NCBI GenBank assembly: GCA_903813345.2
Contig: CAIIXF020000008.1
Span: forward strand, 11,189,278 to 11,253,277
Length of the DNA stretch: 64,000 bases
Direction of reading: 5' to 3'
Origin: Owenia fusiformis
Taxonomy: Eukaryota; Annelida; Polychaeta; Sabellida; Oweniidae
The notes beneath the pieces were generated by a model, which saw nothing but the letters and a program-made list of their open reading frames with translations, did not search any database and was not told where the DNA came from. Positions 1-10,572 of this stretch are shown here, piece by piece. The position numbers and the translations under genes were made by a program. Within the stretch, counting starts at the first letter, position 1. Every line of letters starts with the position of its first letter.

Positions 1-846
1 GTGCACTATCAAGGGCTACCAAAAGTGGATTATCGACAACAAAGAGGTGTAATGAATCAACTATCGCATAACCCAGCATTCTATGAACTCTCAGCTGCAC
101 TAGCTGGTGACATGACAACAACAAACACCCCATCGCTGCTCTTTCACAGCATAGCACCTCAGATGACAGTGCCTCCCACTCTGAGAGCATCTATGTTGGA
201 TTTACGCTTTGGTATGCTGGATATCCAACATTGTGTCTCGTCCAATCAGCTTTTGTCATTCTACCGTCAACATACGGCAACTATAGAGCATGAACGTTAC
301 CAAGCACTCACCACATCTGGTGATGTGTACTATCAACAGAGCGTGCAACTACATTATGATAAACAGCGACATCTACTGATGGACCGTGTTGAAGAAAGTC
401 TCAAACTTCTCGAGAACTCTACAAGTTGCCAGTCAACAACTTCAACTAAGATGGCTGTCTATGAACCACGACACAGTGACGGTCTCTATGGATATACACA
501 ACAGACCCTTCAAACCCAGCCGCCTGCCCCATCAAAGCCAACTACGGGAAAGATCCAGAAGACTGGTCGAGTCTACCGTCGTCTGAACTTCTCAAAGGAC
601 ACCACTTGTGTGCTGATGGACTGGTACCTCAAGAACACTCACAATCCCTATCTCAGCTCTACTGAGTGCCGAGCTCTTGCTGTAAAAGCCAAGGTGTCCC
701 CAGCACAAGTGCGTAAGTGGCTGGCTAATAAACGTAATAGAGACTGTAAAAGTCAGCGCCTCGATATCCCTGTGTCACAGAGATCACATACCAGCCATCC
801 AATCAGGCATTTGGACACTAGTAGAGAATCTGTTAACCTTGACTAG
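1..846 (+). CDS. Divergent TALE-class homeobox protein, possibly 5' partial
   Basis: The open frame runs from the window edge to TAG at 844-846. Its first codon is GTG, so either the true start is the ATG at position 52 (residue 18) or the frame continues upstream, perhaps in another exon. A homeodomain lies at about residues 188-250. Helix 1 includes VLMDWYL, followed by NTHNPYLS, which aligns without gaps to the three-residue loop extension of Meis/Irx-type TALE proteins. The recognition helix reads QVRKWLANKRNRD, with W at position 48, a small residue (Ala) at 50, N at 51 and R at 53, as TALE proteins have. No MEIS, PBC or IRO partner domain is visible in the roughly 185 residues before it. 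A nuclear DNA-binding transcription factor is expected. The pairing of a diverged TALE homeodomain with no known co-domain fits the spiralian-specific SPILE group, but that assignment is inference and needs a phylogeny. Confidence 0.85.
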   Translation: MHYQGLPKVDYRQQRGVMNQLSHNPAFYELSAALAGDMTTTNTPSLLFHSIAPQMTVPPTLRASMLDLRFGMLDIQHCVSSNQLLSFYRQHTATIEHERYQALTTSGDVYYQQSVQLHYDKQRHLLMDRVEESLKLLENSTSCQSTTSTKMAVYEPRHSDGLYGYTQQTLQTQPPAPSKPTTGKIQKTGRVYRRLNFSKDTTCVLMDWYLKNTHNPYLSSTECRALAVKAKVSPAQVRKWLANKRNRDCKSQRLDIPVSQRSHTSHPIRHLDTSRESVNLD

Positions 847-1200
847 ATCTGGACAAGTAGTGTTTTAATGCATTTAAACAATGTATGTATATAATATAAT
901 GAGTGTACTAAAATGTGTATATGAACTATACATATCAACTCTTATTCTCAGTTAACACTAATTGTTTATTTCTGTTGATCTGAAAATAATTTTGAAGAAT
1001 TTGTTTTTGTTATAAATTTTTTTTATGAAACTTAAATATGTTCAATACAGCATATTACTATTGTAAATACATGTACATATTGTAAGTAATCAATCTGTAA
1101 ATATATAAATGTTGATATATTGAAACTTATTTTCTGTTTGAATTAAGAAAACTTGTAGTAAGCAGGGTGACGTAACATTACAATAATCACCTTGTTGTTG

Positions 1201-1206
1201 AATAAA
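1201..1206 (+). promoter_or_regulatory. Possible poly(A) signal AATAAA
   Basis: An AATAAA hexamer lies about 355 bases after the homeobox stop codon, in AT-rich DNA with no other clear signal. The 847-1200 stretch would then be 3' UTR. Such hexamers are frequent by chance at this base composition, so this is only a candidate. Confidence 0.25.
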
Positions 1207-1531
1207 TAACAATCAAACTCATTGTTTAAAACATTGACTAAACACGATAACCAAATGAGGACCTAATGATATATTTTATTATTCAGTTGATCATAAGAAT
1301 TATGATCATACATGTACTTAAAGATCATATCAAGATCTGTTTCAAGTTTCTCATTGGAATATATAAACATTAACCTTAATAGTCCCTGTGTCCATTTTAT
1401 ATTGAAGTAGTTAATACACATATTTTATATTGAAACATTTTGAGATGATGCAAAACCGGTATTAAGGTATTATTTCCAGCTCAAAGCTACATACAAATCT
1501 ACATCCAAAATAACATCTTTAGATCTGGTTT

Positions 1532-1980
1532 GTGAAACCACGGTCAAAACCTGAACATGAAAGAATGTGTAACGTTTGTGGAGAAATAGACAATGAAATT
1601 CATTTCATGATAAATTGCCAAATACATCAAGAAAATAGAAAAGTATTGTTTGAGAACATCAACAGCAAAATTAAATTTGATAAAAACCATCCTGAAAATG
1701 CATTCATAATGTTCATGTCTTCAAAAGATAAATATGTCCAAAAGCAAGTTGGCATTTTTATAAATAAAGCATTCAAGGTCATTGAACTTGTCTGAAGAAC
1801 ATTCTTGATGCATCACACTGCTTTAGTATTATGTATAGTTTAATACATGTTAATAACATGTTTTTGTATATACTGTATTTGTATAATAATAGTGTAGTGT
1901 AGTGTAGTAAGCTTTTATTTTTGTACTGACTAATATGTCATACCATGACATTCTAAGAGTCAATAAAAGATATATATATA
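1532..1980 (+). pseudogene. LINE (non-LTR retrotransposon) 3' fragment, C-terminus of reverse transcriptase
   Basis: The reading frame 1532-1795 ends in TGA and encodes the C-terminal zinc-knuckle-like region typical of non-LTR retrotransposon polymerases: CNVC, then EIHFMINC, then a hydrophobic tail. An in-frame TAG at 1520-1522 and lack of upstream similarity show 5' truncation, which is usual for LINE copies. The sequence after the stop ends with AATAAAAG and a short (TA)n tail near 1960-1980, which fits a LINE 3' end. The clade (CR1/Jockey type or other) cannot be fixed from this fragment. It is not expected to be functional. Confidence 0.7.
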
Positions 1981-1985
1981 AAAAA

Positions 1986-4013
1986 CTGTTTATCAACTTT
2001 GAAATTTTAATTTTGTGTGAGAATGTGACTTCTAGGTCAGGTAGATTCCCATAGACCCCATGTTATAAAATCATGAAAAGTGAAATATCTTTTCTTGTAC
2101 TGAATAGTAATAATGATTTATTTTATGGAAATTGCATAATTATTAATTAAACTCAAAAGGGTAGATGAAAATTGATTCTTTAAATCTATCTTTAATTCAA
2201 GTTTGAAGAATCTTTTCCTACTTCTCATGTGTTATCTGAAACAAATGGTTGCCTGGGTTTGAAATTCGTAACTTTCTACAAGCAACTAAATAATTTGATT
2301 GAATGTCTGTAATAGAAGATGATGGATCGGTGAATTAAAGTCTTCATTCTTTTATAGATGGCAGTATGATATCTCTAGCATATATTCCTGAGAGACCCTG
2401 TAGTGGAAAATTCTACCTTTGATTACCATCTTGACTTCAAATAAGGTAAGTTAGTAACTTTTTCTACATGTTTCACCATTATGTTGTTAAGATAACGTAG
2501 GTGAGTTCTTTGATTCGTGAAAAATCTGTTGAATGTTTTTATTTCAACTTAGATCATGTCAATTATAGCTCGAGACTTAGTTAATTTTGGTCAGCAACAC
2601 TTATAGTGGTTAGTTATACATTGATATTACTTTGTAGAAAACAGTTCAGAATCAAAATAGTGCGATTAAATATTAAAAGGACATTTCCTCTATTTCTCTT
2701 TATTTTAAGAATTTTAAAATAAAAAAAATTCTATTTAGGAAATGTATTTGAATTTTTATAATGTTAAGTAAGAAATACACATGATGTTATATTCTCCAAT
2801 ATCTGTATGTAGAGCCTGTTGATGACTGTAAGAGCACATTTACATTAGTTGTAAGAAATTATCACAAGAATCTTGTCCCACTTAACCCAGTTATACAGTA
2901 CCCATGAAACTTTTACTCATTGTGAAATATATTGCTTAAGTCATGGGTCATATTGCAAAATCTGCTTAAATCTTTCAACAATTCACTTATCTAAAAGAAA
3001 AGTCTAGATTATCTCATCTTGAAGTGTATATACTTTACCAACCATTCAATAGTCTACTGTCATACATTTATGAGTTAATTAAATGGAAAGATTACATTTT
3101 TCAGATTTTTTCCAAAATGAAAGCCTTAATTGGTACATGTATTTATGAAGCATACATAAAGGGTAACATTCCATAACAATCAAAAAAGCATAAAGTAAAT
3201 CTATAGAAACAAACATTTGTTTACAGGTAATTCAATACCCTGAGTCGTAGGGACTTAATAGTAATTGCCACACTCTGACCATGATAGAGAATTTTGCAAT
3301 TTTAATGCTTATGATATTTAATGACCCCTAGAAGTATATGAAATAAATAGTTATAATACTCGTAAAGGTAGTTGTGTTTTTTCAAGCCAACTTCCTCAGC
3401 TGATGAAATATATATTCTTATTTAAAAAAGTGTAAATGAAGATCTCTTATAAAGGCATTGAAGAGGCAAAAATCAAACAATAGCAAAGGGTTGTTATACA
3501 GTGTCTGTGTAATATCAATAGAAGATAGGTTTAGTGCTTGGAGATAACACTTCCCAATAATCTTGTTCTATGGTATGTATAGTTTGGTGTATATATTGTA
3601 CATGTATATATGAAGTGGTCATATCTTTATTGAAGATGTATGATAAAAGTCTAAGGTGAACATGAATGTTCCTCCTCTCTGTTGGTTTTTAGTGACAATA
3701 ACTCAGATGCGAGTAGGTAGTTACCAGTTTCACCACCAGGTGGCTCATTCAGGTCAGATAGCATGGCAGGTATCTTAGAAAGTTCCCTTTAACATGAGTA
3801 TTCATCAGTTTTAATGGTTCAATTTTCATATCAACGTTATGTATCTAATAGATAAAGCGAATTAAAATATGTCCAGTTAAGGAAAATATGATCTTATCTG
3901 AAAGAAAAGATATTTCACTTTTTGTGATTCTATAACATGAAGTCTAAGGGGAATCTCCCGAACAAGAAGTCACATTTTCCAAAAAAATAAAATTTTCAAA
4001 GTTGATAAACAAA
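1986..4013. mobile_element. 2.0 kb foldback element with ~115-bp inverted ends
   Basis: The segment 1986-2098 matches the reverse complement of about 3895-4013 with some mismatches. Shared blocks include TTTATCAACTTTGAAA, GTGACTTCT and GTGAAATATCTTTTCTT. The interior holds no recognisable coding sequence and no transposase motif. It sits directly after the LINE tail, so that tail may have been the target. A target-site duplication could not be assigned. It is probably a non-autonomous DNA transposon; the superfamily is unknown. Confidence 0.55.
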
Positions 4014-4144
4014 TTTTGAAACCATATTTTTAGATGTACTTTTACATGTTAATTTCAAATATAACATCACTTTGAATATTTAATGACGTAAATCAAGTTC
4101 ATTTCTACTCACACCTAGAAGAAGCTAGTCTATTACAATTATTT

Positions 4145-4288
4145 TTATGTTTCCGCCATAAGTGGTGACATATTGTTATAGTCTCCAACTTATTGTAGAT
4201 GGTGTTCAGTGGCTGGTGTTTGGCAGTTGGTGTTCGATGGTTGGCATCTGTAACAAATGACAGGCGGTGACATTTTGTTAATGCAATT
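4145..4288 (+). mobile_element. Helitron-like family C, copy 1
   Basis: This copy has the family C order: a degenerate 5' palindrome (ATGTTTCCGCC versus GGTGACAT), the line CATATTGTTATAGTCTCCAA, a variable GT-rich middle, CTGTAACAAATGACAGG, a second GGTGACATTTT, and an end at TTAATGC. It is compared with copies at 9994, 16509, 45368, 50491 and 52755. It has no coding capacity. Confidence 0.6.
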
Positions 4289-5282
4289 AATACTCAATTA
4301 GAGCAGGTGTTATTGATTGCCACTCCTACCCTGAGCTACACTTCAGGGTAGGCGTGGCACTCAATAAGATAGGTGAGGGCTATATATACTCTGTATGTTA
4401 GAAAGTTTTAATGGGAACGATATAATATATATCTTAGATCTGTGATAAAGCATGATAGTTATATATGGATAATTAAGTATGCAGGAATTACATTTTGTTT
4501 TTGCTGTGACTGAAATGAGATATTTTGGTGGTCTGTCAGACAAGGCATACTTACTACATTACATAATCGAGGATGTTAGATTTTGTTAGTAATCCTAAAT
4601 ATGATTTCCCTTGGTATTCAAGAATCCAATGTTTGTCAGGAAAATTATTTTAACAAAGGTCCCAAGTGACAGATTTTAATAGTTTTATTTGAGTAAGATA
4701 TTTCTGTCTCTGTCTCAATGTGATTTTATTTCATTTGATCTAGTTTCATTTTCATGCTGTATTATAGCTTGTTCACTTTTGCAATTTTGACATTTAAAGA
4801 ATCTTGCTAAATATCCCACCATACCTTATGAAGACCAAGCAGTTCTATTTGGCAGAACCATGTGGCTTTGAATAAATAAATGAGCACTGTACAATGATTA
4901 TCTGCTGGGAACACCCTTAGGGATGGTGTCAAATTATGAACAGTGTGGAAAAATGAAGTCTGAATCTTTCGTGGTTGTAGATTTAAATTTACTGAAACAT
5001 ATCAAATTATTCCACTTAAGTTTCTTTGTTATTGCCCTTTATACATTTGGGAAGGATGAGATGAGATGGAACATATGAGTCCATTATCCCACTTACCTTT
5101 TCTCTATTATTGCCCTTAATACATTTGGGAGTGATGGGATGAGATGGTGCCATTATGTTTTATAGGTTACATCAATTTTTAAAAGCAATTTGTAATATCA
5201 GTAAATGTTCAGGTTTGGGGCGGAGGGCAGAGATGTAACTGACCTGTAATAAATTACAATTTGGGACGATTGTAAAATATGC
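4289..5282. other. Non-coding; one imperfect tandem duplication
   Basis: No gene is supported here. A roughly 70-bp unit (TTATTGCCCTT, ATACATTTGGGA, GATGAGATGG) is repeated twice between about 5010 and 5150. The rest is AT-rich sequence without recognisable features. Confidence 0.4.
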
Positions 5283-5316
5283 TTTTTATTACGCAAACCC
5301 TTACTACTTACCTAAT

Positions 5317-5547
5317 ATGCAACTTAGTGCTAACATTCACCATCTAATCTATTTATGGCCAAATTCTCGGGAATTTCGAGCGCATTTCGTTCAGTGTTAC
5401 CCCCAACACTTGTCACCTAAGAGAAACAATAAAAGAAAACGTCATAGACCATCGAGATTACAGCTGCGTTATTCTTCTTTCTCATCTAGTTCATCAGACT
5501 TGTCTAGGTCAGATGATAGAAGAAGGTATTACAGACAAATCGCTTGA
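5317..5547 (+). pseudogene. Arg/Ser-rich reading frame, possible retroelement ORF1 start
   Basis: This 76-codon frame has a basic block (KRNNKRKRHR) followed by a serine run and SDLSRSDDRRRYYR, ending at 5547. A GTAAGT donor-like hexamer follows at about 5563. Low-complexity RS-rich N-termini are common in ORF1/gag of DIRS-type elements, and the frame begins inside the repeat shared with the adjacent cluster. It lies on the opposite strand to the recombinase at 6979. It could equally be chance. Confidence 0.25.
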
Positions 5548-5947
5548 AGCTGAAACTCCAAAAGTAAGTTTAAATATGTTGAAACTATAATCCCTGCAAA
5601 TTTTATTGAGTTCCATGAATAAATAAAAAAGTTATGACATTATTATCTTTATTTCCTAAACACCCTGTAGTACCATGATGTATGACATATTATGATTTTA
5701 TTAGCTAAACCAAGAATCTAAGTTTAAGTGAGATGAAATCAATCTGACAAGAAAGGTCATGTCAAACTGAACCTGCTATATTGCCTTTTGCTAAGTGCTT
5801 TATAATATGAAATAATTGAGACAAGAAAAGATCAGTGAAATGCTCTTGTATTAAGAATGTTACATCAACATTGAAATTGTTTATTTTTATTGGTAACACA
5901 TATTATGAATATTAAGAACCAAAAATGACCATTTTTAGGTTAAATTC

Positions 5948-6248
5948 TAAAAATTTAAAGTAAACTAGTAAGTAAATTAGTTTTTATTAGTAAACCATAC
6001 TTACCTAATATGCCACTTAGTGCTAACATTCAACATCTAATCTATCTATGGCCAAATTCCCCGGAATTTCGAGCGCATTCCGTTCAGTGTTACCCCCAAC
6101 ACTTCTAATATCCCAGAATGCTCCTTGTCAATTATTCCACTTAACATCTTAATAGAAAACTGCTGATTCAGTGGAGGAAGAGGGGGGATTATAATAGTGG
6201 CATATTAGTATGGTTTACTAATAAAAACTAAAATTACTTTAAATTTTT
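5948..6248. mobile_element. 300-bp inverted-repeat (MITE-like) element
   Basis: The left end (CTAAAAATTTAAAGTAA, TTAGTTTTTATTAGTAAACC, ATACTTACCTAATATGCCAC) is repeated in inverted orientation at about 6199-6248. The arms are about 55-60 bp with small indels. The interior contains one copy of the 100-bp repeat also found at 5306-5410. There is no coding sequence. It may instead be the inverted boundary of a larger element. Confidence 0.55.
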
Positions 6249-6349
6249 AGATTTTATTACGCAAACCCTTACTACTTACCTAATATTGCCACTTAGTGCC
6301 GAATCCCAGCCAAGAAGGCGGTGGGTATCAGCAGAAATGCCACGGGAAT

Positions 6350-6751
6350 AAAGGACGATTCTCGGTTTGGAGAACGAAGTTCATCAATCTAAATGAGCAT
6401 TATCCCTGCTTCGGACAAATTTGATTTTTTGCATAATATAGATTTGAATGTCTTCTTTTGAATAGTCATAATTTAATTTGGGTAATATTTCTAGATTTTT
6501 CGCAAAAAAATATTAGCACAGTACACTAGTACACTGATGAACTTCTTTCCTCACATCGAGACTTGTATTTTATTGAATCGGTCTCATTGAGCGTTACCCC
6601 TGCTTCAGACCAATTTGTTATTTTTACATCTTGTAGATTTAAATGTCCTCTTTTGAATATTCATAGATTAATTTGGGTTATAGTTCTATATTTTTCATGA
6701 AAAAAAATTATTAGCCCAGGAGACTGTTCTCCAAACCGAGAATCGTCCTTT
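6350..6751. mobile_element. Foldback element with perfect 26-bp inverted ends
   Basis: Positions 6350-6375 are the exact reverse complement of 6726-6751; the core is GATTCTCGGTTTGGAGAAC. A second inverted pair, GAAGTTCATCA near 6377 and TGATGAACTTC near 6535, lies inside. The interior contains two diverged direct copies of a roughly 120-bp segment (CCCTGCTTC, TTTGAATGTC, AATTTGGGT, ATTAGC). It has no coding capacity and is a non-autonomous element of unknown type. Confidence 0.65.
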
Positions 6752-6978
6752 GCAACAAACCGCAAATAGATCAACCCTGTCTTTAAGGATAACTAACATA
6801 CTTCCTTAATTAAGGGACTAAAGAACTGTCACGTTTATTATACAAATTAAACAATGACAAAACAAAACACTTAATAACTATATCATGATATACATACATG
6901 GTTAACTCAATATACCAGTTTTATATAATAAAAGTTTGACTGTCTATCTATGGCGAATTAATTCAACCAAATTACTAG

Positions 6979-8009
6979 TCACTCGAAATTCTGCATGACG
7001 TTTTCAGCCAAAAAATGTAAATTGTCAGAATTCTTTCTTGTTTGTGAAGGTGTTAAAGCAGGACCATCTGCCTGCATTTAAAATGTCCTCCACAGAAGCA
7101 TGGGCATGAAAAGCCACAGAAGTAGCTACTGCTCTCAATTGATGTATGTTGATCTTTCCCAATCTAGCTACATCTTCTGGCACTGCTTTCAGCGCTCTCA
7201 AAATACATTGTTTAAGCCAAGAACTGATAGTATTTACGTGGATTTCTCTCTGGGAGTTCTTCTTGTTTCTTGTTTGACTGTCTATCTATCTTTCAGAAGA
7301 TCTAGATTCTTGGTTCTCAGAAAGGTCTTAGGAAAAAAAATTACTACTGAAACCCAAAAACACCTTTTGTCAGTCTAGAGTATGTGAAACCTTATCAACA
7401 GCTAAGGCATGAATCTCACTTCTCCTGGCAGCAGAAGCAAGTGTTAACAAAAACAGTGACTTCCAAGTGACAAATTGATGTCTTCTTATTCAATTGGTTC
7501 AAAGGGAGGTCTCATAAGTCCCTGAAGAACCATGTTCAAATCCCACTGAGGAAACTGACAAATGTCTTGGTCTTTCTTGTTTGAAATTAGACACAAGATT
7601 CTTTAACATAGGAACAGAACTAACGTCTACTCCAGCTAATTGCTTAAAAGTGTTAGCAATAGCAGTTCTATATTCTGTTAAAAACCCTTGAACTCAAATA
7701 ACCAATTGAAGAAGTCAGCTATTTTAATCATAGAAGGTTCGAGAGGTTTAATTTTCGTTGTATTACACCAATCAGTCCATCCTTTCCACTTTGAATCATA
7801 GAGTAACTGAAGAGGATCTCTGAGGTTTCGAGATACGTTTGGCAACTTCTTCCGAAAAGCCTTTCTCTCTGAGATGTTGCTGGATATTTTCCAGGCGTGA
7901 AGCTGAACAGCCTGAACATTCTGGTGGAAAATCATCCCGTGAGGTTGTTTCAGTAAATTCTGAAACATTGGAAGTTTTACAGGATGATCTACCAGACAAT
8001 CCAGTTACA
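6979..8009 (-). pseudogene. DIRS-like tyrosine recombinase, frameshifted
   Basis: Successive frames give an N-terminal segment (HLREKGFSEEVAKRIS), then YDSKWKGWTDWC and the helical SAM-like domain, then FPQWDLNMVLQGLMRPP. The catalytic region follows: LASAARRSEIHAL (catalytic Arg, around 7405-7435), HQLRAVATS (the H-x-x-R box, around 7121-7143) and AGRWSCFNTFT. The expected catalytic Tyr after TFT is not readable: the frame gives NKKEF and a stop. The tail, in another frame, ends at TGA 6979-6981. At least four frameshifts are needed to connect the parts. Confidence 0.85.
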
Positions 8010-8945
8010 TTGGAAACCAACTTTGCTTGGGCCAACAAGGTGCTATTAGAATCATTTGCACTTCCTTGTGAGTCTGTAACTTTTGCAGGACTCTTGTTAA
8101 CAAGGCTGTTGGTGGAAATGCAAAGCTCCACAGGCCTGTTCAATTCTTTTAGATTGATATGGAGATCTAAATCTCTTTTTGTCCATATCCCTGATGTCTC
8201 TTGACCTTTTAGGTGAGCCCCCTATGCATAATGAGAACTGTCTGTGAACAGTTTTCTCTGGGGAACTAGCAACTCTATAAGGGCGTTCCCTTGTTCAAAT
8301 TCTGATCTTGTGTCCACCAAATGAGATCTTGTTGTGTCTTTTGAGACCATTGGATCTTTACTTACTTATCCTGACAAGACTGATTCCAATCTGTTTGAAG
8401 ATTGAATTGTATCTCTCTCATAAAGAGACGTCCCAAAGGAACGGATTTCTCTATGGCAGCAAGAAGACCTAGAATTTTTTGCCAAACTATAGCTTCTTGC
8501 TTCTTTTTGGCCAGGAAATTCCCTATATCCTGTTTTAATAAATCTTTCCGACTCATTGTTGGAAGAACCACTCCTCATCTTAGATTGAAGCCTGATCCTA
8601 GATAAACGAGATTTTGAGTTGGTACTAAGTTTGATTTCTTCTCGTTTACCAGAAAACTTAACTTATTTGTTAGGACTAGAACTAACTGTGAGTAGCTTGA
8701 GCAGATCTCCTTGGATTCTGCGAGAACTAGCCAATTGTCGAGATATTGAAAAATCAGTATATTTTGCTTGTGAAGAAGAACTTTCTACACTGAAACTATC
8801 TGAGTAAACAGAAAAGGAGCTACTGATACTCCTAACGGGAGACATCTCCACTGGTAAACGGTGTTTTCGACAGCAAAACATAGAAATTCGCTTGTTCTGA
8901 TTTTTGGGACAATGAAAACCCGATTGTAAAAACCTGGAGACTCTA
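8010..8945 (-). pseudogene. DIRS-like reverse transcriptase and RNase H, disrupted
   Basis: One minus-strand frame from 8940 to 8362 contains GFYNRVFIVPK, CLPLGVSVAPFLFTQ, the catalytic box as YLDNW (8734-8745) and NLVPTQNLVYLG, all hallmark segments of DIRS/Ngaro-type polymerases. The second Asp of the expected YLDD is Asn. Stops occur at 8785-8787 and 8575-8577. The region between VPK and the next block is about 60 residues too short, so the first catalytic Asp (the DLKDAYF segment of relatives) is deleted. A shifted frame starting near 8269 contains LFTDSS and LHINLKEL, the RNase H motifs. Loss of function is certain. Confidence 0.85.
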
Positions 8946-8949
8946 GCTC

Positions 8950-9519
8950 TGTGACCTGTTCTATGGCTCTCTTGGCCAGTAACCTTTAAGGCAGTAAAGG
9001 TTAGAACCTGGTTCTGTGCTTTATCTTGCTTTGCTTTCCTCAGGGCATCTTTCACAACAGAAATTTTGCCCTGGAAAAGCTTACCAGCATGTGGTTCAAG
9101 ACACATCATTGTTTTCATCCCTGAAAAAGGAGTCTCTTTGTCAGCTCTCAGACTGAGTAAAGAATGCCTACGTACTCCAACAAACTGAGAAAGAAGGTGG
9201 GAACCTAGTCTATACCCATCTTCGAAACAATGCCCTGCTGCTTTTACTAAAGCTAGACATTTCTCAATTTTATGATTGTTGGCACTATCAAGAGATTCAT
9301 TGTGCAACATGCCTTCCAAAATAGGTCGAACAGAACCAACAAACCACTCTGTGTGAGAAGCTGTATACAGTTGTTCTCTAGATACACGTTCCCATTCAAG
9401 TTGATAAATGGACGTGGTTCTAACTTGTTATCAGATTTTGGTAACTTTGTATCTTTATCACCGAGATTTCTTGTTAATTGAAACTTTGGAAATGGTTGAA
9501 AAATCCTCATTAACCTCAT
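8950..9519 (-). pseudogene. DIRS-like ORF1/gag remnant
   Basis: Two overlapping minus-strand frames (9519-9253 and 9319-8663) join into one gag-like product through a frameshift near 9320-9360. The first begins MRLMRIFQPFPKF. The second contains a helical stretch with SLDSANNHKIEKCLALVKAA and LGSHLLSQFVG, typical of the gag-like region upstream of DIRS reverse transcriptases. No zinc knuckle is visible. Beyond about 8950 the second frame reads out of frame into the reverse transcriptase, so its C-terminal part is not real protein. Confidence 0.55.
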
Positions 9520-9993
9520 ATTGTATATTTGTATATTGCATTTTGTGCTTATAAATAATACCTTTGATTTAAGGATTTAAGCCCTGGAGTACATTGTTTG
9601 CTGAATAATTCCATTGAAGGCGTTGTTTCCAAATCTTTGCATGACCGTACAGTGGGAATGCAAAGTAAAGGAAACAAGGCTCGAGCGGAATGAAGCTAGC
9701 CACATATGCATTGAGTCTTGGGCTTAAATTATTTTCACACATTGCAAAATATTTTCTACAAAATCAACTAAAAGATACAAAATCACTAAAAGATTTTCAA
9801 TGAAACTTTGCAAGTGTCAAGTTGACAAAGCATCAATTTCAATCTGTGAATTGACACACCTTGCCTAGGTATGTGTGAATTTACATTCATACATGTGTTA
9901 GATCATAGTTTGGCATATTTGGGATTTGTTTCCCTCATAAGTGGCTGTATTATATGTTTCTTGTCCCTTCTGTGCTTTTTTATTCTCTGCTTT

Positions 9994-10107
9994 TTATGTC
10001 ACAACACAAGCAGCATATTGATATTGCCTCCAATCTTTTGTGACGGCAGTCGTCGTTCAGTGTCTGTAACAAATGGTAGGTAGTCACATTTTGCATGTTA
10101 ATGCCTT
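9994..10107 (+). mobile_element. Helitron-like family C, copy 2
   Basis: This copy starts at TTATGTCACAACAC, contains CATATTGATATTGCCTCCAA and TGTCTGTAACAAATGGTAGG, repeats GTCACATTTT, and ends with the hairpin GCATGTTAATGC. It is followed within a few bases by the start of family A copy 1, so one inserted beside the other. Confidence 0.65.
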
Positions 10108-10572
10108 ATTATCCCAACGAATGAATTTCAGTAATGATATAGTGAAGCCCTATGTCCGTCCATCTGTCAGTCAGTCCATCCATCTGATGGAAGATAAATC
10201 AAATACTAGTAGACAGATTTTCTTCATATTTGGTGGAAAGATGTACATATGTATATTGGTGAAAAGTTATACACAACAAAAAAATCCCAAGATGGCCACT
10301 GCTTTAAAAATGGCGGGAATTTTTCCTAAAAATCGTTTTTCATTTTAAACTAAAGTAATAAATATTATTGTTTGAAATTTTGGTAGTATATTCACAACAT
10401 CTATCTATTTCATAATATATATTCTGAGTTTTTCACCATGACCCCCAGGGGCTGTGTATGGGGGGTCGGGAAAACAGGAATTTGCTTTAATTTTGAGATC
10501 TTTCTGAAGTATAGCTTTATTATACTCAAATGAAAGGCAATTTAGAGTAGATTACAAATGTAATGTTCTGTT

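Larger units (their letters stand above)
5283..6300 (+). repeat. Cluster of three related direct repeats
   Basis: A sequence beginning TTATTACGCAAACCCTTACT and running through CTTACCTAATAT, GCCACTTAGTGC and GAATTTCGAGCGCAT to TGTTACCCCCAACACTT occurs from 5283 to 5410. It recurs in part at about 5995-6105 (the later portion, roughly 93% identical by eye) and at 6249-6300 (the early portion). This arrangement resembles the split direct repeats of some tyrosine-recombinase retroelements and lies beside one (6979-9519), but a direct link is not proven. Confidence 0.5.
6979..9519 (-). mobile_element. Decayed DIRS-like (tyrosine recombinase) retroelement
   Basis: Read on the minus strand, this region carries in order a gag-like ORF, a reverse transcriptase, an RNase H and a tyrosine recombinase, the gene order of the DIRS order. 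All parts are interrupted by frameshifts, stops and a deletion, so it is inactive. Codon-level similarity remains clear in each part. The terminal repeats could not be placed with confidence. The repeats at 5283-6300 on the 3' side and the short inverted pair TTTAAGCCC/GGGCTTAAA near 9577 and 9719 on the 5' side are candidates. Confidence 0.85.

Noticed and set aside
386-586. 66-codon frame inside the homeobox gene
   Set aside because: It is a shifted frame over the homeobox coding sequence with no features of its own.
7839-8204. 121-codon plus-strand frame
   Set aside because: It is antisense to the tyrosine recombinase and RNase H remnants on the minus strand.
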